64,000 nucleotides of DNA. Origin: Erigeron canadensis. Lineage: Eukaryota; Streptophyta; Magnoliopsida; Asterales; Asteraceae. Below the pieces are notes generated by a model. The model saw nothing but the letters and a program-made list of their open reading frames with translations. It made no database searches and was not told where the DNA came from. Of the stretch, positions 46,063 through 58,133 are shown piece by piece. Within the stretch, counting starts at the first letter, position 1; the number at the start of each line of letters is the position of its first letter. The stretch is taken from contig NC_057765.1 of the NCBI RefSeq assembly GCF_010389155.1, positions 24,244,980 through 24,308,979 of the forward strand. The letters are read 5' to 3'. The position numbers were made by a program, and so were the translations under genes.

Positions 46063-47221
46063 ATTATGGTACACATTATGAAGTCCCAATTTATCACAAA
46101 GAAATTGATGTTGATTAATTGAAAGCCCCTTGGTAAAGATGTCAGCCACGTTTTCCTCAGATGGAATTTTCACAGTTTCAATTATGCCATACCCAATCTT
46201 CTCCCTTATAAAGAAGAGATCAATTTTGAAATGTTTAGTTTTTTCATGGAAAACTGGGTTGGCAGCAATTTGGATAGCAGCTTTGCTATCACAGAAGATT
46301 GGAACTGGTTCATTCCTTTTAATCTTAAATTCATCCAGAATCTTAAGAACCCAGATGACTTCACATGTCATAGTAGCTAAAGCACGAAATTCAGCTTCAG
46401 CTGATGATTTAGAGATAGTTGGCTGTTTCTTGCTTTTCCAAGAGATGAGAGAACCACCAAGGAAGAGATTAAAACCAGTGGTACTCTTCCTGGTGGTGAT
46501 CGTCTTGGCCCAGTCAGAGTCCACAAAACTAGTGAGAGAGAGATTGGTGCCTTGCTTAAACAAGACGCCCTTACCTGGAGATCCCTTTAGGTACCTAAGA
46601 ACTCTCATTGCCAACTTTAAATGTGACTCAAGAGGATCATGCATAAACTGGCTCAAGATATGCACAACATAGGCTATATCAGGCCTAGTGAGGGTTAGAT
46701 AGATCAACTTTCCCACTAGTTTCTGATATCCACAAACATTAGACAGTGGTTCATCACTGTTTTGATCATCAGAGGGTTTAGGATTAGGTTCAATGGGGGT
46801 TTGAGCAGGTTTACAGCCCAAAAGGCCAAATTCAGAAATTAGGTCAAGAGCATACTTTCTCTGAGACAAAAACAAGCCATTATCAACATCAACAACTTCT
46901 ATTCCTAAGAAATATGTTAATTTACCAAGATCCTTAATGGAGAACTTGGAATTCAGAAAAGCTTTACATTTATCAATTTCCTCAAGGTTATTCCCAGTGA
47001 TAATGATATCATCAACATACACAAGAAGCACAATAAACACATTATCAATATCTTTAATATAAAGAGAGTAATCACTCCTACTTTGAGTGAAACCAAGTTC
47101 AATCAAGGTGGAATTGAGCTTTTCATTCTATTTTCTTGGGGCCTGTTTAAGCCCATAAAGAGATTTAATTAGTTTACAAACCTTAGGATCAGAGGAAGAA
47201 TAATAACCAGGAGGAGGTGTC
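46060..47221 (-). pseudogene. Copia 2 pol, C-terminal part (reverse transcriptase end and RNase H)
   Basis: The frame 46060-47106 (348 codons) contains the catalytic LLVYVDDIIITGN, FSIKDLGKLTYFLGIEV, TRPDIAYVVHILSQFMHDP and HLKLAMRVLRYLKG. The RNase H shows DSDWAKTITTRKSTTGF, SSAEAEFRALA, FCDSKAAIQIA and HFKIDLFFIREK. Upstream (47107-47221) the same frame continues PPPGYYSSSDPKVCKLIKSL, then LYGLKQAPRK and a TAG where Trp is expected (47129-47131). At 47221 the Athila element interrupts; the partner is at 61319-64000. Apart from that stop and the insertion this polymerase is well preserved, so the Copia copy was young when hit. Confidence 0.9.
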
Positions 47222-48801
47222 TGATGTGTATTTTCTAGTCTTAAATTTATGAACACGACATACCTGGCTACTGACTACTACACACTTGCGGGTAGTGTAC
47301 CCGTTCGTATGCAATATAGTTGACTTGGTAAACCGGGGTCGAACACAAGGACTTATTGAGTAATTGTTACAATAAAGTGATTCAGATTAAAAGGGGGGTT
47401 TTGTGGCCGAGTTGCCACTTTGCAAGAGTTAATTGAAAAGTCAGTAACCCCGTAGGATTAATCAAAAGAGAATATTTTGTTGTTGAATTTCGAACAATAA
47501 TTTAAAAGGACACCCACTTGGATCAGCTCACATGCCAATCATCGGGTCTAAACATTACTTGCATTTGTTGAACAACTCAAAAGATAGACAAGACGAACTT
47601 CCGTTATACTTGACACTTTAATTGCTTTAAATATAGTTATCGCTTCCGCGTTTAATTTCTATCCAAAACAATGAAGCATTAAGTTCCTGAGTTGATTTTC
47701 ACGATTTAACCTATAAAAGCTTTCTTCCGAACTGCTTATTCACCTAATCAGATTCCTCTATCATAAGTGTTTACACATTCAAAATGAATTTAATTGTTTG
47801 AAAATCTTTACCGTTAGTTTCTTCCGAACTCCAACGACTTTAGGTTAATTATGGACCGATCAACCTTTACATAAATCAATTGACAATGACATAGATTTCT
47901 TCCGAACTTCTAATTACAATTATCAATCAATAAATATAAAAGATAAAAACAATATTCAAACTCAAATAAATATGGATAAAAACAATATTCAAACTCAAAT
48001 AAATATGGATCTTCGATTAAACATGAAAATCTTGTCCAACGATTGCAAGTAACATTCAAAATGACCCTATGACATGTTTACTACCCAAGCGGGTGTAAAG
48101 AGATTTAGCCTCTCATAATGAAAAGATGAAAACAAACAATAGTATATAAAAACATAATGTACCGAATGTAGAAATCCTTCCAAGAATGACTAAAAATCTA
48201 ATACGGAATGATGAGAATAATCCAATCGTAATCTTGATCTTCAAAGTTGAATAAACTGATGAAAAACCTCCTTGAATGATGCAAAAATCGGCTGGAGTAA
48301 CTAAGTTAGGGTTCTGGAATGAATAAACAAGCTATTTATATGTTTCCTAAATTTTTGCCCAGATTCGACCTTAAGCTGCGTGGCAGCTTATAAGCTGCGG
48401 CGCAGCTACCTTTGACCGTTGTTGACTATTTGACTTTCCTTGACTTCGCCTGGGACACAACTAGAAGAGCTGTTGCGCAGCTTACTAAGCTGTTGCGCAG
48501 CTTGGATCTTCTGTTTCACAGCTGCGGCGCAGCTCTTAAGCTGCTGCTCAGCTGTACTTGATTCAAGTTTGACTTTTGTTGACTTTCACCAAACTTCATC
48601 CAAACGACCCGGTAATCATCCGTAAGCACTTATTTCAGTTTAAGAATGTCGTTTTCTTCAGAAATACGCTCAAGTATCTGCTATTAACCTGAAACACTAA
48701 CAAATACCATAAACGCACCAATTGTATATGAAAACGACTCGTTAAACATGCTAACTTAACTATATAGACCGTGGGAAATGGGTATAAAATACGACATATC
48801 A
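47222..48801 (-). repeat. 3' LTR of Athila
   Basis: 1,580 bp. It contains a 33 bp tandem duplication (about 47945-48010) absent from the partner. The U3 part (48360-48600) has a cluster of GCTGCGGCGCAGC motifs and six TTGAC (W-box core) words. A TATA-like CATATAAATAG (minus, near 48336) lies just downstream. Confidence 0.92.
48370..48600 (-). promoter_or_regulatory. Athila U3 promoter block (palindromic motif and TTGAC cluster, TATA box)
   Basis: AGCTGCGGCGCAGCT and variants occur about eight times, among TTGACC/TTGACT words (six, all in the same orientation on the plus strand). A TATA-like box lies about 30 bp past the cluster in transcription direction. TTGAC is the core of WRKY-bound W-boxes; that role here is inferred. 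Confidence 0.55.
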
Positions 48802-48820
48802 AATCCCCCCACACTTAAGC
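48802..48820 (-). other. Polypurine tract of Athila
   Basis: Minus strand CTTAAGTGTGGGGGGATT abutting the LTR's TGATATG. Confidence 0.88.
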
Positions 48821-51196
48821 TTTGCTTGTCCTCAAGCAAATCCAAACTTAAAATAAAACATTCCTTGACAATCACACTATCAAACAAGTGACAAGTATCA
48901 AAAAGCAGCAACACCAAGCATGTCAAATGACAAAAGGCGGGTGAAGCAGTTTTAATCTTAAATGAAAGCTCGAAATGTTTGACAATACCTGAACAATCCG
49001 TAAGCCACAATAATCAACTAAGCATAAATGAAACAGACGATCCTACCAATATCATTCTACTCCAACAACTTACTTTCGGGGTTGAATGTATGAAGAATCA
49101 CTCACAGCTCAGTTGTGATGTATAATTTTTTACCATAGGCTTGAGCTAGGATCGTTACTCCACCGTTAAGGCGCAAGGATCAAGTACATCGTCAAAATAG
49201 GCACAGAGGGTAGTGTATATTTAAACTAAGGCTATGTATTTATGGTATTTACAATGGAAAATGGGAAGTTATAGGTTACAAGTGAAGGATGAGAATCAAG
49301 AGTATAAGGTATAAGTGAGAAATGTACAAAATAGTCTAACCAATCCCATACCATTGATTGCCAACAAACCACCAACCTATAAGATGCTATCCCGCGAACA
49401 CACCTTTAAGTATCAAGCAAAACCCGACACCATTGTGGTGTATCAACTTCAACAACTTATTATCAACCAAATCTTCCATAAATAATGATACAACAACTTT
49501 CTAGACATTTGAAAATGAGAAATACCTACTAGTAGCCCAAGTTCTTTTTATTTTTTTTATTTTCTGTTTTCATGTTCTTTATTCTTTTGAACCATTTTTA
49601 CTCTACTAGTAAATACCCTCTTACAATGATGAAAATGTCTATAACTCTTCACTTTCTTTATTCGAACAATCTAAGACAATCTTCAATAACTTAACCCGTT
49701 TACGTATTCTCATAGACAAGAATATTCCACACATCAACCCACTAAAAATCTTCCAAACCATTCAAACAACCATGACAATCAATGGCCCCCAGATTAGACT
49801 AACGGTATAGTTAGGTATAATTAGGTTAAGTTTACATGAAGAGGTGGATTTATACAAGGGGGAAAAGCTAAATTACAAGGAATGTATATGTGTATAAGAT
49901 TATCTGAGGTTTACAAAGAAAATGGAAAATGTGTATATATACAAGTATAAGTATGTGTATAAGGTTTTATAGGTGATTATAGATGTACAAAAGAAAAAGA
50001 AACGAAAGACAGAAAAAGTATGGTCAAACCTAAATGCCAATTCGTCATCCAATGTACTCGTCACGATCATCAGTCCAAATTCTAGAATCAACACATCACC
50101 GGCACACTCTTATCGAGAAAAGAACCCGGAAATGGCTTAGAAATACCTCAAACACGCACATCCTAGTGCAAGGCATCAAAAATGAATACCTTTACTCCCG
50201 AATAAATCCAAGAGCCTAAGAGAGGGACGTATTTATGAGGAAAACAAACCAAAACCGTCTTTCGTTTGAACGGATGCAGGTAATGTTATCAATCCCGAAG
50301 GACTAGCCAAATAACCGTTCAGGACACACTTCACCCATTAAAAATTTTTGTCAAGGAAAAATTTGGTGGTAAAATTGCTTAATAAATAATGAATTAAGTG
50401 TCAAAAGCAATTTACCACAAGGACAAGTTCAACTCAAGTTTAAAAATCATATCAACTTCTATTATCCCGCCAAATTGATAGCACCAGTTTCAAACATGCA
50501 CATCACAGTTAAGAGTTCGAAATAGAAACTCATACCCCTAGATAAAATCCAAAGGCCTACGAGAGGGACATATCAACAAAACCGATAGAAATCGCAATGA
50601 CAAAACAACAAAAGTAATATACCCGGTAGCTTAAACCTATTTGCCACCCCCAGACTTAAGATGGACAATGCCCTCAATGTCCATACCGGTCAAACAAAAG
50701 TAAATAGGGGTAAGCGACATAGAAAAATAAGAGCACATACCGGAATAAGGACACATCCCGTTTTGAAACAAGTTATCGACCCCGTGTTACAAATGGCACT
50801 TCCAAAATAGGAAGGACACTTTGGTTGGCAGGGTAAACAACTTGTACCAAAACGGAAGGTGCGAGAGTTATGTGTGCGAGTTATGTGTGCATCAAACATA
50901 CCAATCAACAAATATGGCGCTGAACTTACTGCCAGCATATGCATATGACGACCTTGCTGTCACACATGAACACACAACAAAAGCAACACAATAATCATAA
51001 TATCGTTAAGCATGTCATCATCCTACCCTAATTATTCAATGGAAATGGAAATAAAATACGATGTCCATCACCCTGCAGGGTGGATACAAACCAAACAAGA
51101 AAATAAAATAAAATACGGAAAATGGAAATGTTCACACAATTAATACAAGCCATCTAATAAACCGACTGACGGCTGCCATCGTCATCCAAAAATGGA
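48821..51196 (-). other. Athila 3' non-coding region
   Basis: About 2.4 kb between the env-like stop and the PPT. No protein frame was recognised. A second purine tract, CTTAAGTCTGGGGGTGG (minus, 50644-50660), repeats the PPT pattern. Confidence 0.65.
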
Positions 51197-53178
51197 TCAC
51201 TGAGGTGGAGGGGGTGGGTAAGGACGGTAACCAGGAATGTTACCCACATCAAACAAGGATCCTACAACTTGCTCAGCAAAAGTAGGTTCCGCAGCGCCTG
51301 TCTCTCCAGCATCCGTCCCTGCATAGGTACCTGCATAATTACCAAAACGGACCGGCATATCCTGCCCTAATGCACCAGGATCGTGGCGAGGTGGCCCCTC
51401 GAACTGGCACTCTGGTGGAAAATAGAATCCACCACCAACCCTCTGCTGAGGAATAAAAATACTCGTTGGATCATATGCTGGAATGACTGTAGGTGGGTGA
51501 TACTCCTGGCCGGTAAACTGTGCCTCTAGCATAGGTTGATAACTTCGAGAGTCATAAACCACTCTCCCCAAACTAGAACCAATATAAGTCAAATCATCGC
51601 CCACCTGATGTCGAAAATCATCCATCCTCGTCTGAAATCCAGCCATATCATTCTGGAACTGTTGGGATGTCAACATCTGATTAACCAAACCCTGTAAAGG
51701 AGAAAGATCGAACGAGCCTGCAGGAGCTGTGAAGGAAGAAGATGCTCCTGCGGTAGAAGTGGTAGCACGACGCTTAGGGCGTCGTGCAGGCTCGGGCTGC
51801 TGCTCAGGTGCATCAGCCATCACCTCATCATCATCACTTGCCTCCTGATCATCCCCTTCATCTTCTTCCTGGTTACCTTCATCATAAGCAATCAATTGGT
51901 AACTATCATTCCTGCTCTTTCTCGGGCGAAGGAAACCAAAACTAGTCAATTCTGTAAAAGTAAATGCTTTCATAATTTTCCAATTCAAATTAAAGCCTAT
52001 ATTTGCCCTATCATCTTCCAGCTGAAAATGTTGAACAATTTTTGTGACAAAGTGGCCACAAACCAACCCCGAGTCTTTAACCCCCTTTGTTCCCATGTGC
52101 TTAGCAAGCACATATGGAGGACAAGCTGTCAAAACATGATTTCCCTCATGCAAAATCCTCATCAGCCATAAATCTTCAACATACAATTTGTCCGAATGAT
52201 TATTCCGCTGGACAAAGAAGTGAACAAGCATCTTATGGAGCCATCTCAAAAGGGGTGACTTAATTGTGTTCGTCCCACAAACCGCCTTCCAAGTCTTACC
52301 ACCAGAGATGCGAGTATAATAATCTCGCGCATCTCCTGAACCCTGAGGAAACCCTGTGGTAGTCCTAGCAGCATGCTTCTAAAGGTTACAGAAAAATGGA
52401 TCATCTAGCATTTCCCTAGTATACATTCCCGTGCACACCCCAAATTCTGCAATGGTCATATGCCTGTTCAAACCCCCACATCTAAAATGAATCACCTCTC
52501 CCTCAAACACACTCTTAACTGAATCAATATCATCAACAGAGATGGTAGAGTAAAACTCCAAACACCATTCCTTATATACTTTCTCCCTATTACTAAAAAT
52601 ATCAAACCACATACTAAAGTTCCGATCAATTCGATTCCCATCAGGATCGGTTCCCCCATGCTTAAGACTAAAGAAATCACTAACCTCAGTCCTCACACCT
52701 AAACTTCTCAGCATACTGCTTTCCATGAACTTGGGCTCAGTGATGTCCTTATTATATAAAGTAGCCAAACGATTGGTACATTTATTCTTGTTCTCTGGAG
52801 TTAGATGTGGAAAACGAAGCCACGGATGGGTTGGAACGCCCATAGCAACAGCCTCGGGAGTTAGGTCAACAGTAGGTGCTGCAGGAGGTACATTGGCGGA
52901 CGAGGCCCGAGAACCACCTCGTCCTGCACGGCTAGAAGTAGCAGCGTCCTACACATACAAGAAAAACATCAAAACAATCAAGAATAAAACCCTCCAACAT
53001 TCAAATAAATTTAACTCTGAAAACTTACTAGGGTTAAACAACCAAAGATTTTTTTTGTTCTTTGTTTTTGTTCTCCTTTTAATAAACCCAATTAAAAACT
53101 AATAGAACATGATGAAATTTAAAGCTTGAAAGAAATAAAAGAAGTTCAAGAATCACATACCTTCCCGGTTCTTGTCAT
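51197..53178 (-). pseudogene. Athila env-like gene (ATHILA ORF-1 family), spliced
   Basis: Proposed exons: 53161-53178 (MTRTGK) and 51197-52948. The intron has GTATGT after 53161 and TTGTATGTGTAG before 52948, and the phase is kept. The total is 589 codons reading through one TAG at 52379-52381. Domain text: Gly/Ser-rich start, FSMWFDIFSNREKVYKEWCL, VIHFRCGG and MTIAEFGVCTGMYTREM, which are hallmarks of the plant ATHILA ORF-1 family. Then an acidic run (EEDEGDDQEASDDDEVMADA), basic RRPKRRA, a helical part and a Pro/Gly-rich tail ending YPPPPPPQ. No clear signal peptide or membrane anchor is seen, so true envelope function is doubtful. Without splicing, the nearest ATG is 52843, which would drop 35 well-behaved codons. 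Confidence 0.78.
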
Positions 53179-53824
53179 TGTAACTGATGAATGAAGAGAA
53201 AGAAGAGAAAATGGTAAATAGAATAAAAAAAATATACTAAGGGAGGAGGTGGCCGATCGGTTGGGGAAGAAAGATAAAGAAAGGGGAAGTAAAAAGTGAA
53301 AAAGTATATGTGGGTGAAAAAGAACCCACGATCCCCTCATTATCTAACTTCAGCTAATTGACTGAGTTTGACCGAGATGCGGCGCAATCATCTAGCTGCG
53401 GCGCAGCTTTCAAACAGAACAATATAGCTGCGGTGCAGCCAACCTAACTGTGGCGCAGCTCCCTTTGTTTTTTTTTTTTTTTTTTTTTTGGTTTTTCTAA
53501 TTTTCTCAAAACGACACAAGTTGCGTAGCAACAACATACCTGCGGAGCAACTTAAAAACAGGAAAGAGTAGCTGCTGCGGAGCTGAGTAATCTGCGGGAC
53601 AGCAACACCCCCCCCCCTCCCCCACACTTACCTTCGTTTACTCCTGAAACGACCTACCGGAAGGAATGTGAGCGGTTTCTACCTGCAATTGCTTATTAAA
53701 ACACAAAACCAACGACCAATAAATAAAATGTTCAACGATAAGAAAAACGAGAATACACGGGTTGCCTCCCGCGAAGCGTTTAATTTATTTACGAGTCTTT
53801 AGCTTGACTCTAGGTCCTTTAAGT
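53179..53824 (-). promoter_or_regulatory. U3-like block between integrase and env-like gene
   Basis: In transcription direction: a purine tract AAGTGTGGGGGAGGGGGGGG (53605-53626), then GCTGCGGCGCAGC-type motifs (53380-53600), then TTGACC/TTGACT words (53355-53375). A TATA-like CATATACTTTTT (near 53306), a pyrimidine-rich leader, and the tiny env exon 1 follow. This is the same order as PPT-U3 at the element's 3' end. A 24-base poly-T run interrupts the block (53468-53490). Confidence 0.5.
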
Positions 53825-54742
53825 TCATTTGTTGATGGCATAGAAGCCAATCTCGAACACCTCCGCATTCTCTTCATCCTCTTCATGGTAATGCTTCAAA
53901 CGGTGTCCATTTACAATAAAATTGTTTGTTGGACCAATCAACTCCACATAACCGGATGAAAAACTCTTCCTAACCTCATAAGGACATGTCCATTTTGATT
54001 TGAGCTTTGGTGCCTTAAGCTTGTACTTGGATTGGAACAAAAGCACCTTGTCACCGGTTTTGAATTCCCTCCTTTTGATCTTACTGTCATGCCAAGCTTT
54101 CGTGCGCTCCTTGTATAGCATGGAGTTGTCATAAGCTTGCAACCTCATTTCATCTAACTCGTGCAACTGCAAAAACCTTTTCTCACCAGCCAAGATTAGA
54201 TCCATATTACAATTTTGCAAAGCCCAATAGGCTTTGTATTCAATCTCAACCGGGAGATGACATGTTTTACCATACAGAAGCTTATAAGGGGTAGTACCAA
54301 TTGGAGTCTTGTAGGCGGTTCGAAACGCCCACAAGGCATCATCAAGCTTCTTAGCCCAAATTTTGGGGTTATCCTGCACGGTCTTTTCAAGGATCCTTTT
54401 CAAAGCCCTATTTGTGTTTTCCACTTGGCCGCTTGTTTGAGGGTGATAAGAGGTAGAAAACCTATCGTTGACCCCATATCTCTTTAAAACCTTAGCAAGC
54501 TGGTGATTCGCGAAATGGGGCCCGCGATCACTAATTAAGGCCTTTGGTACACCAAAACGACTAAACAACTTTTTCAAGAATTCTATTACAACTTTAGCAT
54601 CATTAGTCGGAAGAGCTTTAGCCTCGGCCCACTTGAACACATAATCAATGGCTACCAAAATATAAAGAAACTTATGTGACGGAGGAAAAGGACCCATAAA
54701 ATCAATCCCCCATACATCAAAAACCTCACATACCTGTATCAT
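53825..54742 (-). pseudogene. Athila integrase
   Basis: A 305-codon frame. The catalytic triad is intact and correctly spaced: D14 (GIDFMGPF), D72 (ISDRGPHF) and E108 (SGQVENTNR), with 35 residues between D72 and E108. After the core comes the usual Athila C-terminus ([38 protein letters not shown]). The frame begins directly after an in-frame TAA at 54744-54746 that separates it from the zinc-binding part. It is normally released from Gag-Pol, acts in the nucleus and joins cDNA ends to target DNA. Confidence 0.88.
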
Positions 54743-54745
54743 TTG

Positions 54746-54955
54746 TTAAGGCATTTCGTCTCTCTTAGTGATATTACCTTGACGTTGACATGCATCACAA
54801 ACTTCTACCAAAGTCTTTGCTTCCCTGAAAAGGGTGGGCCAATAGAACCCTGCATCATATACCTTCTTACCCGTTACAGATGGTCCATAATGACCACCGG
54901 TAGGACCATGGTGGCATGCATCCAAAATCTCACGGGTTTCAGCACCGGAAAACAC
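54746..54955 (-). pseudogene. Athila integrase HHCC zinc-binding domain
   Basis: The frame shows [14 protein letters not shown] and, about 30 residues on, CDACQRQGN, giving the H-H-C-C set. A frameshift at its upstream edge (about 54950) and a TGA near 54963 separate it from RNase H. A TAA separates it from the catalytic core. Confidence 0.82.
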
Positions 54956-55175
54956 ATCTCCTGATCATTCAATCTGCACACATTCTAAACAAATACGGTT
55001 CCTCCCAAAAATAATGCTTAATCTTAGAAAAGAATTTCTTCTTTTGTTGAGATGTCATTTCTTCAGGAAGAACGTTAGCACAAAGATAATTAGCAATGTC
55101 TGCAAACCATGGTTCTTCTTCTCCTTGTACCTGCATCAAATCTTCATCAGGAAAATAATCATTAATCTCATGCTC

Positions 55176-55874
55176 TTACAACTCCTCAAGGCGAGGGTTT
55201 TCGAGCCTACTCAAGTGGTCGGCCGCCATATTTTCCGCCCCCTTTTTATCCTTGATCTCTATGTTGAATTCTTGCAAAAGCAAAACCCAACGAATGAGAC
55301 GGGGTTTGGCATCTTGTTTGGAAAACAAGTACCTCAATGCGGAATGGTCGGTGTAAACAATAGTCTTATTCAAAACCAAGTAGGGACGAAATTTGTCAAA
55401 AGCATACACAACGGCCAACAACTCTTTCTCAGTCACAGTGTAATTTTGTTGGGCCGGATTCAAAGTCTTGCTAGCATAAGAAATGGGATGGAAATGTTTA
55501 TCCTCCCTTTGGCCTAAAACGGCCCATAAGGCATAATCACTAGCATCACACATTAACTCAAAAGGTAATGACCAATCCGGTGAAATCATAATCAGTGCAT
55601 TAATCAACTCTTTCTTTAACAAGTTAAATGCGTTAAGACAATCATCATCAAACACAAGCGGGACATCTTTTTCTAACAACTTGGTCATTGGCCGGGTTAT
55701 CATGGAAAAATCTTTTATGAACCTACGATAAAAACCGGCATGACCCAAAAAGCTTCTAATTGACTTGACATTAGTAGGTGGATGTAATTTAGCGATAACA
55801 TCAATTTTTGCTTTATCAACCTCTAGACCTGCTTTAGAAACTTTATGTCCCAACACAATCCCTTCCTTTACCAT
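55176..55874 (-). pseudogene. Athila reverse transcriptase thumb, RNase H
   Basis: Starts [20 protein letters not shown], then [16 protein letters not shown] (RT connection). The RNase H shows [18 protein letters not shown] (catalytic Asp), then [39 protein letters not shown] (catalytic Glu), TDHSALRYL (catalytic Asp) and a terminal [16 protein letters not shown]. All RNase H residues are present. In-frame stops bound it on both sides: a TGA upstream (about 55896) and the TAA at 55176. Confidence 0.88.
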
Positions 55875-55895
55875 AAAATGACATTTCTCCCAATT

Positions 55896-58094
55896 TCAAA
55901 CCAAATGTGCCTTTTCACACCTTTCAAGCATTTTATCAAGACTCTCTAAACAACTCTTAAATGAACTACCAAAAACAAAAAAATCATCCATGAAAACTTC
56001 CATGGAAGTTTCGATCATGTCTTGAAAAATGGCAATCATACATCTTTGAAAAGTTCCGGGAGCATTGCAAAGACCAAATGGCATCCTCCTATAAGCATAA
56101 GTGCCATAGGGACAAGTAAACGTGGTCTTTTCTTGGTCTTTGGGGTCAATGGGTATTTGGAAGTATCCGGAGAACCCATCCAAAAAGCAAAAATACTCGT
56201 TTCTGGTTAACTGTTCGAGCATTTGATCAATAAAGGATAAGGGAAAGTGATCTTTGCGGGTTGCATCATTCAATTTCCGATAATCAATACATACCCTCCA
56301 CCCCGTGACAGTTCTAGTAGGAATCAATTCGTTCTTTTCATTCAAAACTACAGTCATCCCACCCTTTTTCGGTACACAATGCACCGGACTTACCCATGAA
56401 CTATCCGAAATGGGGAATATGATTCCCGCATCCAGTAATTTTATTATCTCCTTTTTTACCACATCTTTCATGTTTGGGTTCAATATACGTTGTCTTTGCA
56501 CAACCGGTTTAAAATCATCAATAAAATTTATGGTGTGCTTACAAAATTCTGGACTTATACCCGGAATGTCGGAAATTTTCCATGCAAAGGCCTTTTTATG
56601 GGCCTTAAGGACAGTCATAAGTCTAGATTTTTCATCCTCCAAAAGTGAGGAGGAAATGACAACGGGCAAGAAAGATGTACCTTTAAGATAAGCATACTCT
56701 AGATGGTCCAAAAGTGGCTTGAGTTCTAAATCGGTAGGAGGATTCTCTACCGAAGTTAGCACTCGTCTTCTATCATTAACGATGATTTCTTCAAATGTTT
56801 CATCTTCTGGTGGCGTTTCATCAACACTCGACGCCATGATCTCCTGCACCATTTCACCAACCATTTCTTGTTCTTCCTCACTACAAGCTAGAAATGCTTC
56901 ATCTCCCTCCATGTTCAGAAAATCCATGAGCTTCTTTTCCAAAACATCTTCTTCTTCGACCACATCAATCCTGAAACAAGATTCATCACATGAGTAAGGA
57001 TGCTTAAGAGCTTTATCAATATTAAAAACAACCCGGTCATCGCCAACCCCCAAGGAAATCTCCTTAGCTTTAACACGGATGATAGCATCCGCGGTCATGA
57101 GGAACGGTCGGCCAAGAATTAGGGGGACATTAATATCCGCCTCCATTTCAAGAACAACAAAATCTACCGGGAATATCATGTGACCTACCCTAATTTGCAA
57201 ATTTTTTGCTATCCCCATGGGATATTGGAATGAACGATCTGCTAGCCTAATGCTCATGCGGGTAGGGGTCAAATCACCTAAAGACAATCTTTTGTACACA
57301 AAATAAGGCATTAAATTTATGCTAGCCCCTAAATCGGCTAATACGTTATACAATACAGCACCAAAAGTACAAGAGACAAGAAAACTCCCTGGGTCTTCTA
57401 ACTTAGGAGGAATCTCATTCTTGATGATAGCTGACACCTCGGCACTCAGTACAGTTGTCTTTGCCTCTTCTAACTTCTTCCTATCCGAAACAAGATCTTT
57501 GAGAAACTTTGCATAATTTGGCATACCTGCAAGAAGATCAACTAAAGGAACAGTAATGTTAACATTTTGAATCAAATCAACAAACTTTTTAAAATTTTCC
57601 TTGATCTTCGCTTTCCACAATCGTTGAGGAAAAGGTATCTTTGGCTGATATGGTTTAACCGGTGGTTTCTCAACAGGAGTCTTCTCAGCAGTCTTGGATG
57701 GAACGGCCGGTGTCTTCACGGCTGGTTCCGATTCCATCTCAATCTCATCATCAACGGTTTCATCGGTTTCAACCTGCACAAGAGGAGTAACATCATTAGG
57801 CAATGGGTTTGCAGAATTATAAGTGTTACCTGCTCTTGTTGTGATCGCGTTGACTTGCTCGTTTCTAGCGTTCGGGTGGCTATACTTGGCTCCTGATCCT
57901 TGGTTATTTTGCTGAGGCTTAGGATTCTGCTGAGTATTGCTCGGTAATGTACCGGGCTGCCTATTTGATGTTCCTAGCCTTTCAAGCTTAGCCTCAATAT
58001 CCTGAAATGTTGCTTGAGTACTCTTCGTACTCTGCTCCAGCTTACTAGCCAACCCGTCCAACCTAGTAGTCATAGCATCCCATTTGGACGCCAT
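55896..58094 (-). pseudogene. Athila protease and reverse transcriptase
   Basis: A 732-codon frame, co-linear with gag (same frame, separated only by the TAG at 58134-58136). The N-terminus is coiled and Gln/Asn-rich. The protease motif VLADLGASINLMP lies near residue 250, with ILGRPFL about 80 residues later. RT blocks: CKHTINFIDDFKPV, RVCIDYRKLNDATRKDHFPL and YFCFLDGFSGYFQIPI (catalytic Asp), then FGLCNAPGTFQRCM and FMDDFFVFG near residue 700 (FMDD in place of YMDD). The stop TGA at the 3' end breaks an otherwise continuous pol. Confidence 0.9.
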
Positions 58095-58133
58095 CTTCTT
58101 GTTCTGTTCTTCGACCTTCTCATTGGTGGCTTT

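Noticed and set aside
46130..46672. A 180-codon plus-strand frame in the Copia 2 pol region
   Set aside because: It is the antisense shadow of the well-supported RT/RNase H frame and shows no protein pattern of its own.
48440..48625. Plus-strand frames rich in Leu-Leu-Ser-Cys-Cys-Ala in both Athila LTRs (also 60957-61142)
   Set aside because: They come from the repeated GCTGCGGCGCAGC motif in U3, antisense to transcription; composition artefact.
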